This document shows positions 8,863 to 17,588 of a DNA stretch of 64,000 bases, piece by piece. A model generated the notes under the pieces. The model worked only from the letters and a program-made list of their open reading frames with translations, made no database searches and was not told the origin of the DNA. Position numbers and translations under genes: made by a program. Position 1 is the first letter of the stretch. Every line of letters starts with the position of its first letter. Origin of the DNA: Bruticola sp004554425 (GTDB lineage Bacteria; Vulcanimicrobiota; Xenobia; Xenobiales; Xenobiaceae); NCBI GenBank assembly GCA_958366945.1, contig CATXCY010000001.1:1-64000 (forward strand). Direction: 5' to 3'.

Positions 8863-11325
8863 ATGCTAGAAAGAAAAAAGAAAGGTATAGTTCTAGTGAC
8901 GACTATGCTAACAGTCGTACTGGTAATTATGCTTTTAAGCTCAGTTGTATATTCCAACCTAGGTAGCTTTCGTCTAACGACTAATTTTTATGATAAAGAA
9001 AATGCACTTATGGCCGCCCAATCTGGCGCCCAATATGCCATTACCCGCTTGCAAAGCGATATTCTCTGGAAAGCCAATCCCTCTACTCCATACGTTTTAA
9101 AAACAGACGATTTCGAAGTCAAAGAAGAAGATGGCAACGTTTGGGGCATTTTATCAAGCGCCAATGGTAAGAAGTCGGTCTTTCGTATAAAGTTTAATTG
9201 CGAGGATGGACTCGGCGGCTTCGATAATATGAACGATAGTTCTCAAAAGATCGAATCACCTTATATTTCTACCAATAACCTTTTCAACAGCGTTCCTTGC
9301 ATGGCTTATTCAGCCGATAAAAGCGGCTCTATCCAAGGCAAAATGGTCAACGAAAATGGCAAAGATGTTTTTAAGCCCAATGCCAACGCAAAACAAGTTA
9401 CCATTCCTAAAGGCACTTGCAACTTAATAGTGGAAGGTTTTAGCGGTCCGGCCGTACGTGAGGCTAGCTTATCTGAACCTATCAATAAAAAATCTTCCTT
9501 TGCCCAGCAAATTGTAGAGATTTATGTTTCTATCGATCCCAACTCATTAAATGTAGATTCAGCCATTAGCGCTTCAGGAAATATCAATGCCAAAACTGGC
9601 ACTTTCAACTTAAATACCGCTGAAGGTAGCCAAGCTCCCAATATTCGTTCCTTAGGCCATATTGCCTTAGCTGGCCACGTGAGCGCCGGCAGCGGCACCG
9701 TTTACTTTAATGATGGCTTTACAGTCAATGGAGCAGCAGCGCCCAATATAAAACAAGAAAAAAGTAATTCCGGAAAAAACTTCGCCAAAATTACTTGGGC
9801 AGACGTACCCAAAGCCACCAAAAGTGACACAAACTTACCAGCCGGAACTTATGTATGGGAAAAGAACCCAACAACCAAAACTATAGAATTGCGCCACTAT
9901 CCAACTATTATTTTTTATGACGGCAAACCACTTCCAGATAGCGGTTATCAAACTGTAAGCACAGGCAAATTTAAAGGCATGACCGTAGATAGTAAAAATT
10001 TAACGATCATGTTCGATCAGAATGTGTACGTACCAGGCGATTTGCTCATTCGCTCCAACATCAATGAATATGGCACCAGACCAATAGTTGGTTTTGTCAA
10101 TAAAAATAAAGGTGATAGCGGCACTACCATTTTAACAAGTAAAGGCAACATCACTATTTCCGGCGCTACTATGGGTAGCGGTGCTATTACTTCCGAAGGT
10201 AACATCACTATGCAAGGCCCTAGCCTTTTGGAATCAGATCCCGGCGTAGGCGTTTCTATTTACTCTAAAGGTGATGTTACTATCGAGCCTATCTACAATA
10301 CTAGCGCCAGTATGGAAAAATTATTGCCAACCGAGCGTCCCGAAGGCAGCGGCCCTTATGACAATGTAGAAATCGATCCTACTACAGGTGCAGCTAGCGA
10401 AAAAGCCCCATCCTCCTCCTCAAATTCCGACGACGACGATGATGACGACGACGATGACGATGATGACGACGATGATGATGAAATTCTTATGGGCGTTGAT
10501 AGCGAATATGACAGAGCTTATTCTAACGGTTATGCCAATTACGCAGACAGTTATAGTAACAAGTATGGCAACTCGCAATGCGGACTGTGCCAAAAAAACG
10601 GCGGTCGTTCATATTGTAAAACAAATGGCGTCTTCGACATAACCCACGGTAAAGGCGCTGAAATGTTTAATGCTTTGTACAAAGCCGGATTTTACAAGCA
10701 AAGCTTGGAAAAATTTATGAATCCACAAACTTTAAACCCCGGCTGTGATTGCCTTAATCACCAGAGAAATATAACAAAGCATTATTCTGGATGCAAATTC
10801 GTTGATGCAGCCAAAGAAATTTATAAGCAAGGTAAAAAAGACGGTAAAAAATATCGTAAGAAAAATGATGACGACGATGATGAAGACAAAGATTCGAAGC
10901 CATCTAAATCCGATGATAGTAAAGGAATGGCCTCAATTGACGATCCCACGCTTAGTGACAAATTGGTAGATGCTTCCAAGCAAACGACCAATTATGAGAA
11001 CTACAAACGCGAGCAATTAGATACTTTAATTAAGCGTTACGACAGCATCAAATACTCTGATCAAGAAATTGCCGGTGTTATTTATGCTTGGAAGAATATC
11101 AACGTCAATATAGGTGCAGAGAGCCGTTTGAATTTAACTGGCGCTATGGTAGCTTACGGACGCGAGCCCAATAAAGATCAAGATGCTCAAAAAACTACTG
11201 ACACTGGCAATATTAACTACAATGCCAAAAGCGTAGATTTGACTTTTGATCCGAACTATCTAAACAAATTGCTAGACGCTTCAGCTAAGCGTAAGTTGCA
11301 AATAAAAATGTTCGCCAACTATTAA
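8863..11325 (+). CDS. Giant PilX-like pilin paralogue 3, with polyaspartate tract and Cys-rich cassette
   Basis: 820 residues. The start follows a GGAGAGAG ribosome-binding site. The N-terminus is MLERKKKG followed by IVLVTTMLTVVLV. The body has GATMGSGAITS and QGPSLLESDPGVGVSIYS. The cassette holds 17 consecutive Asp (10429-10479), then a six-Cys segment starting at C573: CGLC, SYC, CDC and SGC near a His. A second Asp-rich stretch (DDDDDEDKD) precedes the conserved C-terminus (LTGAMVAYG, KRKLQIKMFANY). The acidic tracts suggest cation binding and an extracytoplasmic location, by inference only. It groups with copies 4 and 5 (SNFYDKE, SPYISTNNL, RPIVGF). Confidence 0.85.
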   Translation: MLERKKKGIVLVTTMLTVVLVIMLLSSVVYSNLGSFRLTTNFYDKENALMAAQSGAQYAITRLQSDILWKANPSTPYVLKTDDFEVKEEDGNVWGILSSANGKKSVFRIKFNCEDGLGGFDNMNDSSQKIESPYISTNNLFNSVPCMAYSADKSGSIQGKMVNENGKDVFKPNANAKQVTIPKGTCNLIVEGFSGPAVREASLSEPINKKSSFAQQIVEIYVSIDPNSLNVDSAISASGNINAKTGTFNLNTAEGSQAPNIRSLGHIALAGHVSAGSGTVYFNDGFTVNGAAAPNIKQEKSNSGKNFAKITWADVPKATKSDTNLPAGTYVWEKNPTTKTIELRHYPTIIFYDGKPLPDSGYQTVSTGKFKGMTVDSKNLTIMFDQNVYVPGDLLIRSNINEYGTRPIVGFVNKNKGDSGTTILTSKGNITISGATMGSGAITSEGNITMQGPSLLESDPGVGVSIYSKGDVTIEPIYNTSASMEKLLPTERPEGSGPYDNVEIDPTTGAASEKAPSSSSNSDDDDDDDDDDDDDDDDDEILMGVDSEYDRAYSNGYANYADSYSNKYGNSQCGLCQKNGGRSYCKTNGVFDITHGKGAEMFNALYKAGFYKQSLEKFMNPQTLNPGCDCLNHQRNITKHYSGCKFVDAAKEIYKQGKKDGKKYRKKNDDDDDEDKDSKPSKSDDSKGMASIDDPTLSDKLVDASKQTTNYENYKREQLDTLIKRYDSIKYSDQEIAGVIYAWKNINVNIGAESRLNLTGAMVAYGREPNKDQDAQKTTDTGNINYNAKSVDLTFDPNYLNKLLDASAKRKLQIKMFANY
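10429..10479 (+). repeat. GAY triplet microsatellite encoding 17 Asp
   Basis: Seventeen in-frame GAC/GAT codons in irregular order inside pilin-like copy 3. The mixed codons make it less slippage-prone than a pure triplet run. Confidence 0.95.
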
Positions 11326-11343
11326 GGTACAGCATAAGCAGGA

Positions 11344-11390
11344 AAAAGGCCGCAGTTTTAACAAACGGCGGCCTTTCTTATTATTTTTTT
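11344..11390 (+). terminator. Rho-independent terminator after pilin-like copy 3
   Basis: AAAGGCCGC...GGCGGCCTTT hairpin followed by a T-rich tail ending in seven T. Confidence 0.85.
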
Positions 11391-11397
11391 AACGATT

Positions 11398-11511
11398 TCG
11401 TGTAGGAACCTTTAACTCCAACTAAAAAGGCACCTTTCGGAATGTATTCTTATTTATTCGGAGTTTTCGCTATTTTATACGTCTTTTTAATTTACTTAGG
11501 AGAGACATATC
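11398..11511 (+). repeat. Duplicated 5' leader of pilin-like copy 4
   Basis: Aligns along its length with the leader of copy 5 (13951-14064). Shared blocks include TGTAGGAAC, CAACTAAAA and CTATTTT. In this copy CCTTT can pair with a downstream AAAGG, and that AAAGG can alternatively pair with the next CCTTT. Confidence 0.7.
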
Positions 11512-13878
11512 ATGATCAGCAGGCAAAGAAAAGGCATAGTACTTATAACAACTATGCTCACAGTCGTTTTGGTTCTTATGCTCTTAAGTTCGGTTGTATA
11601 TTCCAACCTCGGCAGTTTAAAACTTACTACCAACTTCTATGATAAAGAAAATGCTCTCATGGCTGCCCAATCTGGCGCCCAATATGCTATTACCCGTTTG
11701 CAAAATAATATTCTTTGGAAAGCTGATCCTACAGCAACTTACGAGCTAAAAACCACCGACTTCGAAGTAAGAGAAAAAGATGGCAATGTTTGGGGCATTT
11801 TAACTAGCACTAATGGTAAAAAATCTGTATTTCGCATTAAATTTAATTATGAAGACGGAGACGACGGCTTAGACGGCATGAAGAATAGTGCCCAAAAGAT
11901 CGAGTCTCCTTACATTTCTACCAACAACTTGGGCAGCAGTGTTCCTTGCCTGGCTTACCCAGCCGATGAAAATGGCGTAGTCCGAGGCAAAAGCATTAGC
12001 GATGGGAAAAAGACTACATTTGAGCCCGATACAGGCGTAACTGCCGTTACAATACCTAAGGCTACTTGCAATTTAATAGTAGAAGGTTTCAGCGGCCCAG
12101 CTGTGCGAGAGGCAACTTTAAATAAACCTTTCGATTCAAAATCAGGCTACGCCAGCCAAGTAGTCGAACTTTATATTTCTATCGATCCCAGCTCTTTAAA
12201 TTCAGATTCTGTCATTAGTGCTGCAGGCAATGTTACAGCCAGTGTTGAGCAATTTTCTTTACGAGCCTCCGAGGGCAGTGGTTCTCCAAATATGCGCTCT
12301 TTGGGAACTGTCAATTTAGATATCGGCGGTGGCGACTCAGGGTTGAGTATAGACAACGGAGCAACAATTTATTATGGCGATAATTTTAGCATCAACAATA
12401 GTTCCAATAGCAAAGTAAAAAGTCAAAAAAGTAATTCTGGTAAAAATTTTACGGCTTTGAGTTGGAATGACGTTCCCAAAGCTTCTCAGAACGAAAACCC
12501 TCTCACTCCCGGTACTTACGTTTGGGTTCGCAACAGCAGCGGGCAAAACGAATTGCGCCACTATGCCAATAAGATTTACCACTACGGAACAGCCCTTCCC
12601 AATTCTGGTTACGAAATTATGGGAGCTGATAACGGAAAATTTTCTGTTGACAATAAAAATTTAGCCATTATGTTCGACAAAAATACATATGTAGGCGGTG
12701 ACATACTTATTCGTTCTGATATAAACGAATATGGTACGCGACCTATCGTAGGTTTTGCCAGCGAAAAACAAGGTGACAATAACACTACTATTTTGACTAG
12801 TACTGGCAATGTTATGATCTCCGGTGCCACTATAGGAAACGGCGCCATTACAGCTGCAGGCAACGTCAATATGCAAGGGCCAAGCATTTTGGAATCAGAT
12901 CCCGGCGTAGGCGTCTCCATTTATGCAAAAGGAGATGTCAATTTGGAGACCATTTACAACACGACCGCCCATATGGAAGAAGTACTTCCTACTCCAAATA
13001 AAGACACCAAAAAGCCCTACGATAATATTACTATAGATTCCAGCACAGGTTTAGCCGAAGAGAAAAAAACTACCAGCAATACAGACGAGGACAATTATCA
13101 CTTCAATATGCAAGAAGCTGCCAGAGATGCCGGCGTTGAAGTAATACATCCATGCAGAAGTTGCGGTTCAGCAGGCAGAGCTTACTGCAGCAACGGCAAG
13201 AATTACACTAATGGCATTACAGGATTTAACGATTCTGCAGAAGGAAGAGAATTCGTAGAAAAAATTTATAAAGCCGGTTACAACAATGAAGGTCTTCAAA
13301 GCTTTAGAGTATGGGATCAAAATGTGGTTGTATGCTCTTGTATAAAAAAACATATCAAAAAGGGGGAATATCATGATAGTAATTGCGAATTTTATAACGA
13401 TGTGCAGAAGATCTATGCACAAGCACAAGCCGATCGTGCCAAAAATGGCGAAAATACTGAACAAGACAAAAATAACAATATGGCCACAGTAAAGGATCCA
13501 GAGCTTAGCGATAAGTTAGTAGCTGACGATATGCAAACTACCAACTACGAAAATTACAAAAGGGATCAGCTGGCCGGACTTATTTCCCGCTATCAAGGTA
13601 TAAATTATTCAGATCAAGAGATAGCTGGAGTGATTTATGCTTGTGGAAACATCAATGTTAATATAGGCAAAAACAGTCGCTTAAATTTAACAGGCTCTAT
13701 GGTTGCCTACGGAAAAGCCCCGCAAACGGGCGAGGAGGCAACAAAATCCAGCGATAAAGGCAACATTTATTATAAAGCCAAAAGTGTAGAAATGAACTTT
13801 GACCCCAACTACATCAATAAGCTTTTGACCATGTCTGCCCAGCGCAAGGTTAAAGTTAAAATGTTTGCCAACTACTAA
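11512..13878 (+). CDS. Giant PilX-like pilin paralogue 4, Cys-rich cassette
   Basis: 788 residues. The start is preceded by AGGAGA. The N-terminus is MISRQRKG followed by IVLITTMLTVVLVLMLL. The body carries GATIGNGAITAAG, QGPSILESDPGVGV and YNTTAHMEE. It is nearly identical to copy 5 over long stretches, indicating recent duplication, but the central cassette (about 13070-13470) differs. There the six-Cys pattern is CRSC, AYC, CSC and SNC with a preceding His, followed by the KIYAQ helix shared with copies 3 and 5. An extra Cys is present in VIYACGNIN, where copies 1-3 have Trp. The C-terminus is AQRKVKVKMFANY. It is probably exported and membrane-tethered like the other copies; its role is unknown. 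Confidence 0.85.
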   Translation: MISRQRKGIVLITTMLTVVLVLMLLSSVVYSNLGSLKLTTNFYDKENALMAAQSGAQYAITRLQNNILWKADPTATYELKTTDFEVREKDGNVWGILTSTNGKKSVFRIKFNYEDGDDGLDGMKNSAQKIESPYISTNNLGSSVPCLAYPADENGVVRGKSISDGKKTTFEPDTGVTAVTIPKATCNLIVEGFSGPAVREATLNKPFDSKSGYASQVVELYISIDPSSLNSDSVISAAGNVTASVEQFSLRASEGSGSPNMRSLGTVNLDIGGGDSGLSIDNGATIYYGDNFSINNSSNSKVKSQKSNSGKNFTALSWNDVPKASQNENPLTPGTYVWVRNSSGQNELRHYANKIYHYGTALPNSGYEIMGADNGKFSVDNKNLAIMFDKNTYVGGDILIRSDINEYGTRPIVGFASEKQGDNNTTILTSTGNVMISGATIGNGAITAAGNVNMQGPSILESDPGVGVSIYAKGDVNLETIYNTTAHMEEVLPTPNKDTKKPYDNITIDSSTGLAEEKKTTSNTDEDNYHFNMQEAARDAGVEVIHPCRSCGSAGRAYCSNGKNYTNGITGFNDSAEGREFVEKIYKAGYNNEGLQSFRVWDQNVVVCSCIKKHIKKGEYHDSNCEFYNDVQKIYAQAQADRAKNGENTEQDKNNNMATVKDPELSDKLVADDMQTTNYENYKRDQLAGLISRYQGINYSDQEIAGVIYACGNINVNIGKNSRLNLTGSMVAYGKAPQTGEEATKSSDKGNIYYKAKSVEMNFDPNYINKLLTMSAQRKVKVKMFANY

Positions 13879-13896
13879 AAACAATTATGCAAAATC

Positions 13897-13942
13897 TGGC
13901 CGCCGAGAAAATATTAAATGGCGGCCTTTTTTTATTTATTTT
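13897..13942 (+). terminator. Rho-independent terminator after pilin-like copy 4
   Basis: GGCCGCC...GGCGGCC hairpin followed by a run of T. Same design as the terminator after copy 3. Confidence 0.85.
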
Positions 13943-13950
13943 TTACAAAT

Positions 13951-14064
13951 TGTGTGTAGGAACTTTTAGCTGCAACTAAAAGAGGCAGACCGGAAATTTT
14001 TCCTATTTTTCAGGGGTTTAGCTATTTTTAGTTCGTATATAAAGTTTACTTGTGGAGATGGCTT
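13951..14064 (+). repeat. Duplicated 5' leader of pilin-like copy 5
   Basis: Counterpart of 11398-11511. The hairpin is better here: CTTTTAG-CTGCAA-CTAAAAG is a perfect 7-bp inverted repeat. The position of the stem is kept between the two leaders while its sequence changes. Confidence 0.7.
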
Positions 14065-16437
14065 ATGCTTATTAAGCAGAGAAAAGGTATAGTGCTGATA
14101 ACGACTATGCTCACAGTCGTTTTAGTGATTATGCTCTTAAGTTCGGTTGTATATTCCAACCTCGGCAGTTTAAGGCTTACTACTAATTTTTACGATAAAG
14201 AAACGGCCCTTATGGCCGCTCAGTCCGGTGCCCAATATGCCATTACTCGTCTACAAAACAATATTCTTTGGAAAGCTGATCCTACAAATGCTTATGAGCT
14301 AAAAACCACCAACTTCGAAGTAAAAGAAAAGGATGGCAATGTTTGGGGCATTTTAACCAGCACTAATGGCAAAAAGTCTGTCTTCCGTATTAAATTTAAT
14401 TGCGAAGACGGAGACGGAGGCTTAGACGGTCTAAAAGACAGCGATCAAAAAATAGAATCTCCTTATATTTCCACTAATAATCTTGGCAGCAGTGTTCCTT
14501 GTTTGGCTTACCCAGCCAATGAAAATGGCGTAGTCCGAGGCAAAAGCATTAGCGATGGAAAAAAGACTACATTTAAGCCCGATACAGGCGTAACTGCCGT
14601 TACAATACCTAAGGCTACTTGCAATTTAATAGTAGAAGGTTTTAGCGGCCCAGCTGTGCGAGAGGCAACTTTAAATAAACTTTTCGATTCAAAATCAGGC
14701 TATGCCAGCCAAGTAGTCGAACTTTATATTGCGATCGATCCCGCTTCTTTAAAATCAGACGCTGTAGTCAGTGCCGCAGGCAACATTACTGCCGACGTAG
14801 CTCAGTTTGCTTTGCGCACTTCCGAAGGCAGTGGTTCTCCCAATATGCGTTCTTTGGGGAATATCGACTTAAATATAAGTCAGGGCTTAGGTATAAGCAA
14901 CGACACTACAGTTTATTACGGCGATCATTTTAACGTAAATGGTAACCATAACGATCAAATAAAATCCCAGCAAAGCGATTCTGGCAAAAATTTCACAGCT
15001 ATCACTTGGAACGACGTCCCCAAAGCTTCTGAAAATGACAATCCTATTACTCCTGGCACTTATGTTTGGGTTCGCAATGGCAACCAGAACGAATTGCGCC
15101 ACTATGCCAATAAAATTTACTATTACGGCACCGCACTTCCAAGTTCTGGCTATGAAGTGATGAATAAAAGTAATAGCAAGTTCTCCGTAGACAACGCAAA
15201 CTTGACTATTATGTTTGATAAAAACACTTATGTAGGCGGCGATATACTTATTCGTTCCGACATCAATGAATATGGTACACGTCCTATCGTAGGTTTTGCT
15301 AATGAGAAGAAAGGCGACAACAAAACCACCATTTTAACCAGTACTGGCAACGTTATGATTTCCGGAGCTACTATCGGAAATGGTGCTATTACAGCTGCAG
15401 GCAATATTAGTATGCAAGGCCCCAGCATTTTGGAATCAGACCCAGGTGTGGGCGTATCCATCTATGCCAAGGGCGACGTCAACTTGGAAACGATTTACAA
15501 TACTACTGCCCATATGGAAGAAGTATTACCTACAGAAAATAAGGATACCCAAAAACCTTATGACAACGTAACCGTAGATCCCAGCACCGGCTTAGTTGAA
15601 GATAAAGACACTATAACTCAAGTTCCTACTGGAGGTACCCTTGAAGATGCTACTCTCAGTGCTGTCAGCGGTACCAGCGTAAATCTCCGAGAGCCTTGCG
15701 ATTATTGCCGAACAAATAACATGATTTATTGCTGCAACGGCCCTGATAAAAGTAAATGGGGCTTCGTTAATACACCCAAAGCCAATGAATATTTGCGCAA
15801 CGTTTATATCAACGGCTTTAACGATACTGACAACAATAAAGATGCTTTACAACAATACAAACATTTGGACACTAGCGTCACTTGGTGTGCTTGTCTGTTT
15901 CATAACGGCGAGGAAATTATACCTCACCCCCAAGAGCATAAAGACAATTGCGAATATTACAGAGATGTAAAGAAAATCTACAAACAAGCTCAAAAAGACG
16001 CTAAAGATAAAAAGAGCTCCACTGATGAAGACAACAATATGACTACAGTTAAAGATCCTAACCTTAGCGATAAATTAGTAGCTTCCGATAAGCAAACTAC
16101 CAACTACGAAAACTATAAAAGAGATCAACTTACCGAGTTGATAGGCCGTTATAAAGGCATAAACTATTCAGACCAGGAAATAGCCGGCGTTATTTATGCT
16201 TGCGGTAATATCAATGTCAATATTGGCAAAGACAGCCGCTTAAATTTAACCGGCTCTATGGTTGCTTATGGCAAAGATCCACAAAAAGATGGTGAGGCCA
16301 CCAAGTCAGAGGGCAAAGGCAACATTTATTACAAAGCTAAAAGTGTAGAAATGACCTTCGATCCCAATTATATCAATAAGCTCTTAGAGATAGCAGCCCA
16401 ACGTAAGGTTAAAGTTAGGATGTTTGCCAGCTATTAG
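14065..16437 (+). CDS. Giant PilX-like pilin paralogue 5, Cys-rich cassette
   Basis: 790 residues from the ATG that follows GGAG by 7 nt; an upstream in-frame TTG at 14050 lies on the wrong side of that site. The protein is almost collinear with copy 4. Markers are MLIKQRKG followed by IVLITTMLTVVLV, GATIGNGAITAAG, QGPSILESDPGVGV and AQRKVKVRMFASY. Its cassette (about 15595-16010) has CDYC, YCC, CAC, and DNC after His residues, then KIYKQAQKD. It also has the Trp-to-Cys change in VIYACGNIN. With copy 4 it forms the youngest pair of the array. No pilus assembly gene (PilM, N, O, Q or an ATPase) lies nearby, so it would depend on a machine encoded elsewhere. Confidence 0.85.
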   Translation: MLIKQRKGIVLITTMLTVVLVIMLLSSVVYSNLGSLRLTTNFYDKETALMAAQSGAQYAITRLQNNILWKADPTNAYELKTTNFEVKEKDGNVWGILTSTNGKKSVFRIKFNCEDGDGGLDGLKDSDQKIESPYISTNNLGSSVPCLAYPANENGVVRGKSISDGKKTTFKPDTGVTAVTIPKATCNLIVEGFSGPAVREATLNKLFDSKSGYASQVVELYIAIDPASLKSDAVVSAAGNITADVAQFALRTSEGSGSPNMRSLGNIDLNISQGLGISNDTTVYYGDHFNVNGNHNDQIKSQQSDSGKNFTAITWNDVPKASENDNPITPGTYVWVRNGNQNELRHYANKIYYYGTALPSSGYEVMNKSNSKFSVDNANLTIMFDKNTYVGGDILIRSDINEYGTRPIVGFANEKKGDNKTTILTSTGNVMISGATIGNGAITAAGNISMQGPSILESDPGVGVSIYAKGDVNLETIYNTTAHMEEVLPTENKDTQKPYDNVTVDPSTGLVEDKDTITQVPTGGTLEDATLSAVSGTSVNLREPCDYCRTNNMIYCCNGPDKSKWGFVNTPKANEYLRNVYINGFNDTDNNKDALQQYKHLDTSVTWCACLFHNGEEIIPHPQEHKDNCEYYRDVKKIYKQAQKDAKDKKSSTDEDNNMTTVKDPNLSDKLVASDKQTTNYENYKRDQLTELIGRYKGINYSDQEIAGVIYACGNINVNIGKDSRLNLTGSMVAYGKDPQKDGEATKSEGKGNIYYKAKSVEMTFDPNYINKLLEIAAQRKVKVRMFASY

Positions 16438-16461
16438 TGCTTTTGTCAATAGTCTCTAATC

Positions 16462-16505
16462 AAAGGCCGTCACTCCCAAGTAGGAATGACGGTCTTTTGC
16501 TTTTG
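16462..16505 (+). terminator. Terminator closing the pilin-like array
   Basis: AAAGGCCGTCA...TGACGGTCTTT hairpin followed by TTGCTTTT. Confidence 0.75.
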
Positions 16506-16531
16506 AGCAATAAATTTGCTTCAATACCAGT

Positions 16532-17371
16532 ATGTGCAATAAAATTCGCATTTTACAAGCTCAAATAAAAACAACTCCCCTACCCGATGAAGCAATTGCC
16601 AAAGTGCAAGATATTTGCTGCCAGGCTCAAAACCAAAAAGTCAACCTTGTGTCTTTGCCCGAGATGTTTTGCTGTCCCTATGAGACAAAAAGTTTCCCTC
16701 TCTATGCCGAACCAGAAGGAGGGCAAATATTTTCGGCTTGCGCTGCCATAGCCAAAACATACAAGTTGTATTTGGCTGCCGGTTCTATGGCTGAACGGGA
16801 TGCTCAAGGCCATATTTACAATACAGCTTATGTCTTTAGTCCCAAAGGCGAACTCGTTACCAAACATAGAAAAATTCATCTTTTCGATATAGACATAAAA
16901 AACGGGCAAACTTTCAAAGAATCTGATACTTTAAGTCCCGGACAAAATATAACCGTCTTTCCAACCGAGTTTGGCCCGATAGGCTTATGCATTTGCTATG
17001 ATTTTCGTTTTCCTGAATTAGGCCGCCTTATGGCTTTGCAAGGAGCACAAATTGTACTAGTGCCAGCCGCTTTCAATTTAACTACAGGCCCTTTACATTG
17101 GGAACTCACCTTTAGAAGTCAAGCTGTCTTCAATCAATTTTTTGCTTTAGGTACAGCTCCAGCTCGAGATCTTTCAGCCTCATACCACTCCTGGGGGCAC
17201 ACTATCGCCGTAGATCCTTGGGGACAAATTTTGGCAGAATTAGATGAAAAAGAAGGTCAACAAATAGTCGACTTAGATTTAAATCGAATAAAACAAGTGC
17301 GTCAACAACTTCCTTTATTGCAACATAGACGCACCGATCTTTATTCGCTGACCCTCAATAAACTAAATTAA
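16532..17371 (+). CDS. Carbon-nitrogen hydrolase, omega-amidase/Nit family
   Basis: 279 residues, normal length for the family. The catalytic triad is visible: E44 in SLPEMF, K114 in KHRKIHLFD, and C155 in GLCICYDFRFPE. The sequence around E44 (MFCCPYETKSFPLYAE) resembles omega-amidase (Nit2), which hydrolyses alpha-ketoglutaramate or alpha-ketosuccinamate. Deaminated-glutathione amidase is an alternative. It is cytoplasmic, with no signal peptide. It begins just after the terminator of the pilin-like array and has no strong Shine-Dalgarno. It appears to be a monocistronic housekeeping gene unrelated to the array. Confidence 0.85.
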   Translation: MCNKIRILQAQIKTTPLPDEAIAKVQDICCQAQNQKVNLVSLPEMFCCPYETKSFPLYAEPEGGQIFSACAAIAKTYKLYLAAGSMAERDAQGHIYNTAYVFSPKGELVTKHRKIHLFDIDIKNGQTFKESDTLSPGQNITVFPTEFGPIGLCICYDFRFPELGRLMALQGAQIVLVPAAFNLTTGPLHWELTFRSQAVFNQFFALGTAPARDLSASYHSWGHTIAVDPWGQILAELDEKEGQQIVDLDLNRIKQVRQQLPLLQHRRTDLYSLTLNKLN

Positions 17372-17588
17372 ATGCCTTCACTGATTGTTAAATTATGGCG
17401 TATCCTTTATTTTGCCTAGCTTAGTGAATGTCGGCGCCTTCTACGACTGCTTTGCGGGGCAGGTTTGCAGCTTGATAAGTGCGAATTTTGCTTCCTTTCA
17501 CGCGGAGTGTTGCAAAATAGGTTAAGCTCGCAAAAAAACTATTAGATAGGACTCTGCAAAAGATTATACGCGCAGAGAGGTGGATCTA

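Noticed and set aside
10388..10642. Met/Thr-rich open frame overlapping the polyaspartate tract
   Set aside because: It is the shifted reading of the GAY repeats in pilin-like copy 3.
17372..17588. Possible RNA gene upstream of the peptide transporter
   Set aside because: No tRNA cloverleaf or other known RNA pattern could be built; it probably only contains a promoter and leader.
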